Shown: positions 1 to 11,616 of the stretch, piece by piece
How the letters are laid out: every line of letters starts with the position of its first letter
How positions within the stretch are numbered: position 1 is the first letter of the stretch
Assembly (NCBI GenBank): GCA_025766275.1
Contig: JAFKAC010000098.1
Location: forward strand, 62,001-126,000
Length of the DNA stretch: 64,000 bases
Origin: Lactarius indigo
Lineage: Eukaryota > Basidiomycota > Agaricomycetes > Russulales > Russulaceae
Direction: 5' to 3'
Notes under the pieces: model-generated
Databases searched by the model: none
The model's input: the letters and a program-made list of their open reading frames with translations, nothing else
Told to the model about the DNA's origin: nothing
Program-made: the position numbers and the translations under genes

Positions 1-883
1 TAAGGGTGCTGAAGATGTACATGCCCGCATTCTCAGGGACAACACCTATTGTTGGAAAATGTCTGCCCTGGTATGCTGTCCACATACTTCCAGAAAAACT
101 GCTTAAAAACAGAATGTAGCCCTGAGTGCGCATCAGCGTCTTCTGTGCAGAAGTCAAAGTGCGCTGCATGGTAACTGTTTCCCTGTTGCTTAGTGCCCAT
201 GACCCAATCGCAATTGTGGACCTCATCAAGAAACTGGATGCAGACTTCAATTATATTTTCCCAAGGCGTTCAAAAACAAATGTGAGTTGTTGAAGTGCCT
301 AAAGTTGGACTTGCTAATATTCTACTTGTAGAATGATGCCCATGTTGGGTCACCAGATCTCCGCCGCCCATACTGTAGCTCTGTCATCATTTCTGTAATT
401 CGTGACCTCTATTTTTCGGGGAACACTCCATTTGTCACACTCCATCAAGATCAGTTCCCGTGTCGCCATGGACCTGATGGAGATGTTATTTAGGAAGTTC
501 CAAAGGCAATGCTCGTGTTGGTATCAACTGCAGTATGTTTTTTCCTTTATTTCTGGTTTATTATCTAATTTTTTTTCGGAATCTATGCCAGTACTATGCA
601 GCTCTTCATGAGTGGTCCACAGGCGAGTGGAAACAACATGACTTCACAACAAATACATTTGTGGAGGCTTATGACTGTCATATTGTCAGTCTGAACTGGA
701 TTGAAAGTGAATGCAAGACATCCTACCACAAGATGATGGCAGAAATTTATCAACTTGCAGCGTGAGTGTCTCATTCACATCTCTCAACTAATTTCACTCA
801 TTATTCTTAGCAATGGTGGCTCAAGGACAGATCCGTCTCCCCCCTCAAATTCTGTGCTCAATCTTAGTATGCTGGAGGATTGA
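1..883 (+). pseudogene. DUF6532-type gene, 3' part, with an in-frame stop
   Basis: The window opens inside a spliced gene. Joined exons read AEDVHARIL, then DLIKKLDADFNYIFP, RRPYCSSVIISVIRDLYFSG, TPFVTLHQDQFPCRHGPDGD and YYAALHEWSTGEW, the pattern of the DUF6532 domain that is expanded in Agaricomycetes; its function is unknown. Clear introns are 282-331, 533-591 and 762-810 (GT...AG, 49-59 nt), with another likely between about 70 and 135. The last exon ends at TGA 881-883. A TAG at 491-493 interrupts the otherwise open exon between GDV-I and E-VPKA, so I call it a pseudogene; an unrecognised intron there is less likely because both sides match in phase. The 5' end lies outside the window. 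Family assignment is from memory of the domain pattern. Confidence 0.6.
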
Positions 884-1190
884 AGACATGCCATGGTGAC
901 AACCTACTGATACCTGAGAATAATGGCTCCCAATATCTTATTTACATTTCTTTAATCATTTTTTACTGCTCATTACCAATTGTTACCACTTGTTTAACAC
1001 TTCTTTAACTTACAGTTTAGACCAATGACAAGCCATTTTAATTTTTCTGAACAATAAATGAGCTGAAAATTAACAAGCAGTTTGTGGATTAGTTCAAACT
1101 GAAACACCAATTATCCTTAATTAATGGGGGGGATAATTAAAACGGAAAATGGGCACTTACATGTTAATTAATTGTAATTAACGTTAATTT
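884..1190. other. AT-rich spacer
   Basis: AT-rich 3' flank of the DUF6532 remnant, with TTAATTAA-like runs near 1115-1190. No coding or structural feature seen. Confidence 0.5.
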
Positions 1191-1199
1191 ATGGGGAGG

Positions 1200-1860
1200 T
1201 AATTCCCCAATGTCGCAATCCTTCTGCCTCACTTGCCTGCTTTCCCCATTCCCGCCAATATATCCCCTCCCATCTCCTTCTCCACTCCTCCATTCCACTA
1301 CCTTCCACATCCCATACTCCTCTCCACATCCACCCATTCATCTCCCCATCAGCCCCATCCAAACCCCACTCCCACACCCTATCTACTCTGCTACATCGCT
1401 TACCTCAGTATCCAACTATACACTACTCTCTATCATTTCTTTCTCCACCCACCCCATTCCTCTGTCTCCCTACTGTGCCCTGTCCCCATTGCTTACCATC
1501 CCCCCCACATCCCCCCCCCACTCCCTCCCTCGCCCACTCCTCACCCTCTCCTCACCTTAATGCTCCCCCGCACTTTACACACCAGTACACCTCTTTCCAG
1601 TCTTCTCACAAATATATATCACACCCCACTGTGCCCCTACCAACCTCTCCGCTTCACACAACCCACATTCTTTCTCACCTATCACCACCCTTCTCACCAC
1701 CCTTCCTCACATATCCCTTCACTTCCCACTGTTTCACAACCTCCTCTGTCTAATCATACCAAATATACATCTATATAATCCTGCCCTCTTCCCCACCATC
1801 CCATCCCATTCAACATACATCCTTCATTGTCCTCACACAGTGCTCCTCCCCCCCAATTAA
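1200..1860. repeat. Strand-asymmetric C-rich, G-poor low-complexity tract
   Basis: About 650 bp of CCCA, CTCC and CACC words with very few G residues on the + strand. It carries open frames on the + strand that are Pro/Ser/His/Thr-only translations of the composition. No splice structure, domain or conserved start supports coding. I regard it as simple-sequence DNA. Confidence 0.7.
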
Positions 1861-2277
1861 TCCTAACCTCCCTCACAACCACTTTAATTCACTCAACCAC
1901 ACCAACATCTATATGTAAGAACTAGAACAATCCTCAGTCACCCTAGGATAGAAACAACTATTATGTTATACCTAGAACAACCTAGTCATACGGTTAGTCA
2001 GGCGGTAAAGTAATTAGTGAGTGTCATATCTACCCTCAGTCGCCGTAGGATAGAAACAACTGAGGGGGATAGTTCACACACCAACACCTATATACAACAT
2101 ATCACCTGGCCCTGCCACACAGTGGCGTGACCCCAACTTCACATCAACACTATATTCACCTTCTCTTCACAACACTCCAACCAACCACTGTGCCCTTGAC
2201 CTCCAGCTGAATATACCACTCACCATTCCAAATCATTTCAGCTCTTTTTCCACATACACACTTCAACCAATACAAAT
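1861..2277. other. Spacer with a short inverted repeat
   Basis: No gene seen. A 20-bp phrase (CCTAGGATAGAAACAACT-like) occurs near 1945 and again near 2050. Arms CCCTCAGT (2033-2040) and ACTGAGGG (2059-2066) form an 8-bp inverted repeat around the second copy. Possibly the end of an old transposon. Confidence 0.3.
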
Positions 2278-2543
2278 TGTAACACCGTCACAACATTAGC
2301 TCAACTTGAGCTCAATGATAAGGCAGCTCGACTTAGTGAATATGATGCATGAATGCACATGATGTATGCAATGCTCAAAGGCATGCAAGGCAAGCAATCT
2401 TTATAGAGCACTCCAAGGTCTCCTGCACTAAGGCAACAAGGAAAGACAAAGATGGAAAAGATGGAGATGAGAACACAAGTGACAATTCAAGAAGACCAAG
2501 ATGGCATCTCTTGGTCTTTGCCTACTACCTTAAATACACATGA
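2278..2543 (+). repeat. LTR-like fragment
   Basis: Starts TGTAACACCGTC and is clearly homologous, in inverted orientation, to 12868-13275. Both share a TGATAAGGCAGC block and then a palindromic AAGACCAAGA / TCTTGGTCTT core. Interpreted as part of an LTR cut by the next LTR at 2544. Confidence 0.5.
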
Positions 2544-3398
2544 TGTTACACTCCACTGGTGTTGGTCCAACTTGGACCCCTTGAGGGCATAAATGACTTG
2601 GCAGAGATTAGGCAAATGTGGACCTCGTGTCAACCCAATGCAAGCTGAACAGGGGCTCTCTTGGCACATGCTGCCACAAAGATGGAAGAAGGCCTATCTC
2701 TTGGATAGCTAAGCAGAAGTACTCTTAGTCAAAGACTAAGGCAGATGAAAGACAAGTCAAGATAGTGGATTGAAGAAGACCAAGATGGCGTGTCTTGGTC
2801 TTCACAAGCCTTGTTAATACAAGTCGAGCAGGCTTTCAAGCGCTGCTATGAGTCACAGTATAGTAGCATCCAATGTATTGCAGAAACCGAGCAAACCCTA
2901 ATACTACTACTACTAGTATTAGGGTCAAGTCTTACCATAACGCCTACCTCCTATCATAAAGTCTGAGTCTGTGGCTAATATACCTTACAGCCATAGCCAC
3001 AACTGGTACAGTAAGGGTCCAACGTGCACAACTGTAACAGCTATCCTAGGAATGAGTCATACATGAGTCATGAATCACATGCGAACTACATGCTGACTGA
3101 TACAATGTAGAGTCCATGACTAATACTGAGTCAGACCATAGCCATAACTGGCCATGAGTTGTACACAATACACAGTGAAGTTCATATTGTAACACATAAG
3201 GGTGGGCTTTGAAGCACCACCCATGAAGCGTACAACAAGTCACATAAGTAGAGCAAACCCTAGTACACCTACTACTAGTACTAGGATCCAGTAAGAGATA
3301 TCGTACACGTGTCGTATTCACCCTAGTCTGTGACAGATTACACCTTACCAAAGGAGTCACAACCAAGTAGGTAAGTGTCCACAACTCAAATTGTAACA
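2544..3398. repeat. LTR (about 855 bp) with TGTTAC...GTAACA ends
   Basis: Begins TGTTACACTCC and ends ATTGTAACA. Large blocks match the LTR at 13746-14590, such as CTATCCTAGGAATGAGTC and the AAGACCAAGATGG...TCTTGGTCTT palindrome. I could not find a matching 5-bp target duplication (CATGA left, AAGTC right), so it may be one end of a rearranged element rather than a clean solo LTR. Confidence 0.55.
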
Positions 3399-3456
3399 AA
3401 GTCCTGCCATCCTTCTTAAGTATCCCCATATCCACCAATTCTTTAGTGTCCCCAAC
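3399..3456 (-). pseudogene. Copia-like RT fragment, distal half
   Basis: On the - strand the codons read on from the fragment at 12756-12867, across the target site of gypsy A, into ...MGILKKDGRTLLQ. That resembles the stretch just after the YVDD box in copia reverse transcriptases. It is cut after about 55 bp by the LTR at 3398. Confidence 0.35.
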
Positions 3457-4110
3457 TGTTATGCCCTAGCAGGGGCATGGGTTCTGGAGGTTCTGAATCA
3501 CACAAGTATCAAGCAAAGACATCTGTTGTGTTACACCCTAGCAGGGGCGTGGGTTCTGGAGGTTCTAAGTCACACAAGTATCAAGCGAAGACATCTATTG
3601 TCTTATTGCTATGAAATACAAGTGGCAAAAGTGTGGCACAAGGTGCAGCACTACTCTGTAATGTAGGACTCCTCATCCGAAGTGTCTAACACTTCTCTAC
3701 ACTTGATCTTGCTAGTGCACAGAGTATAACAGGTGTGACGCGTTGATATAGTTCAACTGCAAAGACTTTGGAGTGTCCTGGTTAAGGACTGAGATAGGGG
3801 ATGCACAAGAAGAGGGAAATAGAGCAAGGTCACACCAAAGTCTGAAGGCAAGGTTGCTAGATTGCAAACGAAGCCAAGTCTGGCTTCCTACAGTCTATAG
3901 TACAGGTTTATATAGGGCGAGGTTCCAAACAACATGAACACAGGCCCATACAGAAACAAAGAAACTAAACAGAACAAAGGGATATTCGGATCAAGACAAA
4001 CAACGCCACTAACAGTAGTAGCTCCTTTGGGTAACAAAGTATGGGACAGAAGGGGAAGGGACAAGATGAGAACATACTGTAACTGAGGTCCGAAGCGTTG
4101 AATCATAACA
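3457..4110 (-). repeat. 3' LTR of gypsy A with a 72-bp internal tandem duplication
   Basis: The terminal 72 bp on the + strand (3457-3528, starting TGTTATGCCCTAG) is repeated as 3529-3600 (starting TGTTACACCCTAG). Only the outer copy sits next to the CCAAC target duplication, so the true end is 3457. The other end is ...AATCATAACA at 4110. Confidence 0.85.
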
Positions 4111-4136
4111 TGAGCCCCTCATTAAGTCAACTCTCC

Positions 4137-5555
4137 CTAGAGTGCTTCGAAGTCCATCAGATCGTAGACATCATTGTCCACATCATTAGAGGGGGTGCTT
4201 TCACAAGGGAGGGGGCAGCGATGTTGGCGAAGGAAGTTAAAGGGACCATGGGCCCCACACTTGCAACAATTTTTGTACTTGGGACACTTGATTTCTTCAT
4301 GGCTGTTGTTGGTAAAACACTTGCCACACCACTGAGTGTGTTCTTCTGGGGCTGGCCAAAGGCACTGGTAGGGGAAGTGGTCAGTGCTAGAACACCTCCA
4401 GCAGTACTTCTGTTTTTGAGGGCAAGCGAAGGAGAGGTGATCTTCAGACTGGCACCTGTAACAAAGTCGGATGGTGCCAGTCCCCTTCTTGTTGGACCTG
4501 TGTTTGTGCCTCCTCTTCCTTTCTGCAGAGGGGCTAGGCCCTTCTGGTTCATCGTGGAGTTCTGGCATGGAGTGGTAGCGAGGTGGAGCAGGGGCAGGAA
4601 TGGGGTGGACTCCAAAGGGGTGAGTTTCTTCTTCAGGAGGAGGAGGGTGTAGTGTGAGCCACTGGTCTGCAATTCGGACGTAGGCCTTGTGCTCTTGTAG
4701 CCTCCTTCGGGTGCTGGGTAGTTGCATGTCCATGTTGAGGAGGTGCCTTTTGAGGGGCTCCATCGTCTTGTACAGGCCTTCAATCTCCTGTTGGAGGGCC
4801 TTCTGGTTTCGCAAGAATTGGCGAGTCCTGGAGATTTCTGCTGTGAGGCGGTCATCTCCCAGGTCTTCTAGGACTTCATTGACTTGTCTGGTTGTGGGGG
4901 AAGCTTTGTCAAAGTTTTGCATCTGTGCTGGGGTGATAGGGGGAGCTGGGTTGTGGGGGTCATCATCTTTGGGAAGGAGGAAGAGGGAGAGGCCATAGTG
5001 AGGGAGGTTTTTGCCCATGGTGCCGATGACCTCTTCTTTGCTTTCGCTGATCTTGATCCACTTAGCATCCTTTCAGATGTATGAGGTTGGGTCAGTGTCG
5101 TCAGGGATGAGGAAGTGGACATAGCGGCTGCTCCAGGGGTCATTCAAGAAGAAGGGGTAGCCAGGGTCGTCATCCTCTTCAGCAGTGATGTGCATCCTTT
5201 CATAGTTAATGGGGAGTGCGTCCACGATTGGGTCGTTAACTATTTCGCTGAGGCGAGCTATAGCCACTCTAGGGTCAGGGGGGGAGGTGGTGGGTTGGTG
5301 TATTTCAGGAGTGGGGGGAGCTGTGTGTCCAGGAGGGGGAATGCAAAGAGCTATTCCTCCTCCTTCTGTTTCTATGATGCTGGGCATAGTGGGGTTGATG
5401 GGCTGTGGTTCCTGGATGAGTGAAGGCAAGGAAGGGGGTTGTACTGGGAAAGGGGAATAGCCAGAGGAGGGTGTGACAGAGGGTGTTTCATCAAAGGAGC
5501 CTCTTTCCATGGCACAAGCAACAAGGCATTCTACAGAGGAGGAGCGAGAGGGCAT
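4137..5555 (-). pseudogene. Gypsy A third ORF (env position), coiled coil plus zinc fingers
   Basis: This frame begins 52 nt downstream of the Pol stop, at ATG 5553-5555, and ends about 26 bp before the 3' LTR. One TGA (near 5058) breaks it; removing that stop gives a protein of about 470 aa. Order: Pro-rich N-terminus; a conserved block with INYERMH, PGYPFFLN and VIGTMGKNLPHYG; a helical, Glu/Gln/Arg-rich segment likely to be a coiled coil; a basic RKRRHKHRSNKK patch; then Cys-rich modules CYRCQSEDHLSFAC, CWRCSSTDHFPYQC and WCGKC...HEEIKC...CCKCG; and an acidic tail ending YDLMDFEAL. Gypsy B encodes a clear homologue in the same place and E a more distant one. It has no signal peptide or membrane segment, so it is not an envelope protein. 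Function unknown; nucleic-acid binding is inferred from the knuckles. Confidence 0.75.
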
Positions 5556-5606
5556 GGTGGAGAAGCTAGTGGGGAAGGTGGTTACTGTTCGTATTGTTAC
5601 TTCCTT

Positions 5607-8600
5607 TCATTTTAACCACTGCTTTGCTCCTTCGCTTCTGGGGTTGCTTTCAAAGTGTTCCTGAATAAGTTCTGGGGTGTTGAGATTCTTTTCTGGTTCC
5701 CAGCTATTGTGTGCATCAGAGTATCCTTTCCACTTGATTAGGAACTGTAACTGGTTCCTGTGGCATTTTGTTTCTAGTATTTTCTCGACTTCCCACTCCT
5801 GTTCTCCATCTACTAGATCTGGGGGTGGTTCCATAAAGTTCTTTCCATGTATAGGGGTTTCTTTGTATGGCATCAAGAGGGACACATGGAATACTGGGTG
5901 GATCTGCCACTGATGGGGAAGTTTCAGGGCATATGTGGTGGCAGAGATCTTCTTTGTGACCCTGAAGGGTCCATATCTTTTTGGGGCTAACTTGAAACTA
6001 GGGTGCATTGTTTTCAAGTTCCTGGTGTCCAGCCACACACTATCTCCTTCTGTGTGTTGTTCAAAGTGAGAGGATCCTTTGTAGAGTGACTGTGCGTGGG
6101 TAATTGCTGCTTGGGTGGTCCTTCTGGCTTCTTGGATCTGCTCCAGTCTTTCTTGTGTTCCTGGCACTGTGGTCGTTCTTTCTGGTTGATGTACTCTTGG
6201 GATGTACCTGAGAATTAACTTGTAGGGTGCCTTTTTAGTGGTTGCGCTTGGCCAAGAGTCGTGGGTGTACTGTGCCAGTGGTAGTAGCTCCGTCCAGTGG
6301 TTTTGTTGGTGATTTATGAACATTCGGAGGTACTGCTCTAACCACTGGTTTGTTTGTTCTGATTGTCCATCTGTTTGTGGGTGGTATGCTGTGCTGATGT
6401 TTTGTTCTATGTCGAGCACCCTGCATAGTTCTTTGATGAACTTTGCTGTGAATCTGGGGTCTCTATTGGAGATGACCCTTCTTGGTAGTCCATAGTGTGG
6501 CAGGACAGTTTTGGCATAGAGTTTTGCCACTCCTTCTGCATCTATTGTTTCGCTACATGGGATAAAGAAGGCTGCTTTGGACCAGTCATGATCCATGATG
6601 GTGAGAATTGTGTCATTGTCTTCTGATTGGGGTAGTTTTGTGATGAAGTCTAGGGCGATGGTTTCAAAAGGGAGTGCTTCTGGGTTAGTCTTGATGGGGA
6701 ATGTCGGTGGTTTTGGGTTCCCAGGGAAGTTCTTGTTTGATTGACATGTGGCACAGCCCTTTACATATGCAGATATGTTGTCTTTCATGTTTGGCCACCA
6801 AAGGTCTTGTGACACCAACCACAAGGTCTTTGTTATTCCAGGGTGTCCGGCTGTTTTTGTGTTGTGGAACAGGGAAATTACCCCCCTCTTTAGCGGTGTG
6901 TTGTCCACAACCACCAGTTTGTCACCTTTCCACCAGTGTTTCCCTTGTTTTACTAGGTGGAAGGGTGCAGCCCATTCATCCAGAGTGTCTTGGTGGTCTA
7001 ATTGGTGTGCCATGACCCGGTCATCTATCCTTATGGAGAGAGCAGAGTTTGCGAAGATAGTTGGGGTCAGGACCACTACATTGGTGTTATCTCCCGCTCC
7101 AGTCTCATGGTCAGGGTGTCTTGACAGGGCATCTGCATGATTCTGGGGTCCAGATTTGTGGTGAAGTTTGATGTGATAGTCTGTGAGTCTGGGGATGTAA
7201 TGCGCCATTCTCCTATTGATTTGTCAAGGGTGGCGATAGTATTCTAGGTTTTTGTGGTCTGTGAACACTGTGATTTCGTGGGGGGACCCTAAAAGAAGGT
7301 GTCTCCAGTGTTCTAATCCTCTGATTACCACCAGGAGTTCTCTATCATGGATGTCATAGTTGTGCTCCGCTTCTGAAAATGATTTGGAGAAGTATCCCAC
7401 AGCTTGTGGTTTATTTCAGTTATCTCTTTGTGTTATGATTGCTCCTGTGGCAAAGGCGGAGGCATCTACTTCTAGTTCAAAGGGTTTTGTTATGGACTGG
7501 ACTTGTTTTCAACTTTACCTTAATTTCTTACTTACACTTGCATTCATGGGAAAGTCTTTCCTTTCTTGGCTTTCCCTTTCTTGGACTTGCTGCGCACTAG
7601 GAGCCTTAAGATTCTCTCCTAGTGCAAAGTGAGACAATGAGACACTCATTGTCCTTATAAGTCTTTATTACTACTATACTTGGGCTAAATGCACCCTTTT
7701 ATGGCAGGTGTCTCATTTCTATTTTTAACTTTGAGACATGTCTCACTTGCCTTTTATATCCTTGTTTCTTCTCACACTTACTGCAGATAGCTGTGCACGT
7801 CTTCTTCTTTTTCCCATGCTTGCTGCAGATTGCTGTACTTTCTTCACACGCTTGCTGCAGATTGCTGTGTCATTTCTCACGCTTGCTGCGGATTGCGCCA
7901 TTTGTTTGTTCCACACAAACAAACCTTTTCTATATAAGTTGTGGCCCTAAGTAGCTTGTATCCTTAGACTCGACTTCTTTACCATCACAGTATACATTGT
8001 TTTCCCATTCCCTTGGGGTAACTCTCTGCTGAACCGTCGAACCTCTTGAACCCCCTTGAACTCCACTCACATCTTGAGTATTGTGTCATACTCTGAGATC
8101 CTTGTTAACCACTTAAACCTTGCCATTACCAGCTGAACCCTCGCTCATTGACATAGAAAGACCAGACTTGCTCACACCGAGCTGAACGTTCCTACTGTAA
8201 CATTACAGGTTTGTCCATGTCTGGTTGACATAAGATGGGATCTTTGCACACAAGCGTGATGAGAGTTTCCTAGGGCTTCTGCTGCTTCTTTTGTCCATTT
8301 GAAGGGTCCTTCTGATGTCTTTATTGTGTCTGTGATGGGCCTTGCTAAGTGAGTGAAGTTGGGGATGAAGGGTTGCTGATAGTTCAGTGTTCTCAACATG
8401 CTTCTTGCTTGTTTGACCGACTTGATGTCTCTTGGCCAGTCCTTTAGTCCTTCTACCTTCTTCGGGTCGATTTTTATCTGAGACCCAGTCGATAACAATG
8501 CCTAGGTAGTGGATCTTTCTTTGTTTGAACACACATTTTGATGCTTTGAGGAAGTAAGACTCTTTTTCGCAGATTTCCAAGAACTCATGTACAATTTGTC

Positions 8601-9725
8601 TGTGGCGCTCTGTGTCTTCTTCTGTGGCTATCAGGACATCATCCATATACACAAATAGTTCTCTGGGGTATTTGTCCATGAGTGGTCGGAGTATTCTGCT
8701 CATGGTTCTTGCAAAGGTGGCTGGCGCATTTGTGAGGCCAAAGGTCATTACTTGAGGAATGAATAGTCCCCTTGGTGTTTTGAAGGCTGCTTTCCACTGG
8801 TCTTCTTCTTTTATACAGATGTTGTGGTACCCCCATCTGATGTCAAACTTTGAGAACAGTGTTTTCCCATTCAAGTTGGTCAAAATGTCAGAGATGAGAG
8901 GTAGTGGGTAAGTGTCTTTTATTGTCCAAGTGTTTAGGGGTCTGTAGTCGAGGATGGGGCACAATCCTCCGTCTGTTTTCTTTCTAAAGAAGAAGGAGGA
9001 AGCATAGGGGGAGCTCCCTTCATAGATGTATCCTTTTGCTATGTTTTCGTTGAGATATGCCTTTAACTCCTTGTCTTCTTCTGGAGTCAAGGGGTAGATT
9101 TTGCAGTTAATCTTGTTAGGCGCATCTGGGTGCAGTGTGATGGGATGGTCTTCTTCTCTTTCTGGGGGAAAGTGCCTGTGCTTCTTCGTCTGAGAATACT
9201 TTGTTGTGCCACTGGTATTCTTCTGGGATTGTAGTTTCTTTTACTGGGTCAAAGGTTATTTTGGTTGCTGCCGCTTTTGCTTCTTGGTGTTGTTTTCTTC
9301 GGAAGTGGTACCCTCCTATTAGGATGGTGACCGCTTCTCCTTTCAGCTCTTGTTTCTTCCAGTCTATGTCTGGGTTTTTGTGTTCAAACCAGGGGTATCC
9401 AAAGATCATTCTGTCTTCTCCTAGGCTGGTCATGAAGAATTGGAAAGGAGTGTCCTCTTCTCCTCTTTTTATCCATAACTGGCATGTTTCCATCATGGTG
9501 CCATCTTTGTTCAGTGATCCATCTACACTTCAGACCAATCTGGGTGGTTTTAGAGGAGTGGTTCCTAACCCAAGTTGTTGGATTAGATTTCAGTTGATTA
9601 GGTTGTCTGTTGCACCGCTGTCTAGCAGTACAATTATGCGAGCTTCTTTGTAGTAAAGGCAAACAAGGACTTTGATTGTCATTGCACTATTGCAAACACT
9701 ATACATTGAATTGGCCTCCCTGTCA
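5607..9725 (-). pseudogene. pol: Gypsy A pol (PR-RT-RNaseH-IN-chromodomain)
   Basis: Order on the - strand: protease LLDSGATDN near 9620; RT at 9090-8203 with palm box ELFVYMDD; RNase H (FELEVDASAF) interrupted by the solo LTR 7488-8207; integrase zinc module with H, H, CATC; catalytic core (ALDFITKLP, ISNRDPRF, then DGQSEQ); GPFRVTKK module; chromodomain WEVEKILE...LIKWKGY...SWEPEKNL ending at 5607. In-frame TGA codons interrupt it at LIN*NLIQ, LV*SVDG, DN*NKP and RHP*QINRR, several explained by CGA to TGA. The frame is -1 relative to gag. A normal chromovirus Pol in architecture, but not translatable. Confidence 0.9.
7488..8207 (+). repeat. Solo LTR (720 bp) in the RNase H region of gypsy A
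   Basis: Ends TGTTATGG...CATTACA, flanked by GGTTT at 7483-7487 and 8208-8212. Removing the LTR and one GGTTT restores the uninterrupted RNase H codons DMDKPFELEVDAS on the - strand, which proves the boundaries. CTATATAAG near 7930 is a likely TATA box and gives the + orientation. No internal region, so it is an LTR-LTR recombination product. Confidence 0.93.
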
Positions 9726-9729
9726 GCTC

Positions 9730-11595
9730 TCACAGGTCGGCATTGCAAAAATCCTGGTCTAAGGCATAGTAGCGTCTCTTTTTGTCCTCAGTCATGCCTT
9801 GGACAAGTGCATGGGCTTGTCGGACTTTGTCTTCAGTTGTGGTAGCAGCCACCGATGAGGTGCTTGCTTCTGGGGTGTAAGGGGGTGCAGTGTCCACTTC
9901 TTGGGTGTCTGTGGCTCTGGCTTTGGTTTGGTTGGTGGTGTTTTGTTGTTGGCAGTTCCTAGCCATGTGTCCTTGCTGTCTGCACTTGAAGCAGCGGCCT
10001 TCTTTCATGAGGGCTTTCTTTCTTCTTCGGTGAGCTTCTTGAAGGGGGTAGAGGTGGTGGCATCTACATCCATCGCATTTGGGTCTCACTTTGGTCGTCC
10101 TTGGTGGACGTTCTGGGTTGGCCCTGGGTTCCTATTCCCTGGTCTGGCTTTTAGCAGCTTCCAGCGTTGGTGTTCTGCTCTGGCAGTGGTTTTCCACTCG
10201 TCCATGGTGTTTGGAATAGTGGTTCGCATAAGGCAAGCACAATACAGTCCTGTGGGTAATCCTCTTTTGAAGAATTCCACTGTTCCAGGGGCATCTCTTG
10301 CCCATCCTGCTATTCCTGCGAGGTTTTCGAAGTCAAGGATGTAACTGTCCAATGCTCCACCCTGCATTGTCAGACTGATGAGCTTCTGATAGGCTCTCTC
10401 TTTGTTTAGGGTGTTGGTCCAGTCTCTGTTGAAGGTGTCGAGAAAACCATCCCAAAGGTCTTTGCTGTTTTTGGTGAGGGCTTTGGTGGGGTCTGCTAGT
10501 GCCGCTTCCATGTCATCTTTGGTTTGGTTGACCCATAGTTGTACACCAGGTCCTTTGAACATTGTAAGGGCGAATAGTACTCGTGCATAAGCTTCTTTGA
10601 TAAGTTCATTTTCGCTGTTTAACTTGATGTATCACAGTAGTTCTCTTTTGAACTGACCACTCTCTGTTCTATCTCCGGTGAACGGAGTAGGAGGTGCTCC
10701 TTTGAGTCCTCCTGAGCTTGTTGTTGGTATTCCCCCTGTTCCAGTGCTTGAGCCAGTACCTGTGCCAGTGCCTGTGGTGTTTATAGCTGACATGATGAGT
10801 GTTGGCTGTGGTGTGATGGGGATCTGGGGTAATTTGACTGGGGAAGGAAATCTGATTGGTGGTAGTGGGGCTGGGAATCCTTCTTCTGCTGGGGATGGTT
10901 CTATCCAAATAGGGATAGTGGGGCTGGCTTGTGATGAAGCTTGTGTGGGTACTGTGATGTCTAGGTGGTGTTCTGAGGAGTGAGATGGTTCTGAGTGTGA
11001 TTCTGCTTCGTCTGAACTGGGTTCTTCTCCTAAGGAGTCTTGTTGTAGTCCGTATGTTCCCCTAGTGTTTCTTGGTGCTGAGGATGATTGTTGTGTTGGT
11101 GTTTCTGGGCTCTGTTCATCTTCTTCATTCCACCAGCCTAGTCCTTCAGTGAATCTTTGTGGTGTGATGTTTATGGCTCTGGTGTGGTATGTGTTCCGAA
11201 AGTATCGGAGGATGTACCAGTTGTTGTTGATGAATTCTACTGGTCTGAGTTTGCCTTTGATGAGGCACTTGTAACAAGGTGGTCTGTTTGGTGTTGTGGC
11301 CCAGCAAGCTCCTCTTCCTAATTGACTGCTTTTAATGTGGTGTGGGAGGTCGTCTTGTGTTCTGGTTGTGACTGGAGTCCAATCGTTGTCTGATTCAAAG
11401 GTGACACTGATGCTAGCCACAATTGTGGTCTGTTTTTGGATGCTGGTTTGTGTAATGGGATGGCTAAAGTGGCCTCTTGTGTCAGGGAGGATCCATCGCC
11501 CGGCTATGCTGTCGTTCTGGGTTCTGTGGAGTGTCTGGTTGTTGGCTGATGTGTCCTCTTGGATCGTTGCCCACTCTGCTGTGTGGCAGTAGTGT
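9730..11595 (-). pseudogene. gag: Gypsy A gag
   Basis: One frame from just inside the 5' LTR to TGA near 9730, broken once by TGA near 10630 where a TGG is plausible (KRELL*YIKLN). It has an N-terminal domain of about 110 residues (WYILRYFRNTYHTRAI), a Pro/Ser/Glu linker, a Gly/Thr/Ser stretch, a capsid-like region (LWDGFLDTFNRDWTN...SYILDFENLAGIAGW) and a knuckle CFKCRQQGHMARNC. The first in-frame Met is only at 10793 (MSAINT). The preceding ~210 codons have no Met, and the whole leader has just three out-of-frame ATGs. The end, QDFCNADL-stop, contains the GGATTTTTG run shared with D. Gag packages the RNA into particles. Confidence 0.85.
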
Positions 11596-11616
11596 CTTGG
11601 GTGTGTTGGAAGTTGT

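Noticed and set aside
171..193. Candidate intron GTAACT...TTAG in the DUF6532 gene
   Set aside because: Only 23 nt and the reading frame passes through without a stop.
1210..1778. Long Pro/Ser/His-rich open frames in three forward frames
   Set aside because: They follow from the G-poor composition (stop codons need G or TAA); no domain, splice site or start context.
4137..5555. Idea that the third ORF of the gypsies is an envelope gene
   Set aside because: Right position, but no signal peptide, membrane segment or fusion-peptide-like region; zinc modules and coiled coil instead.
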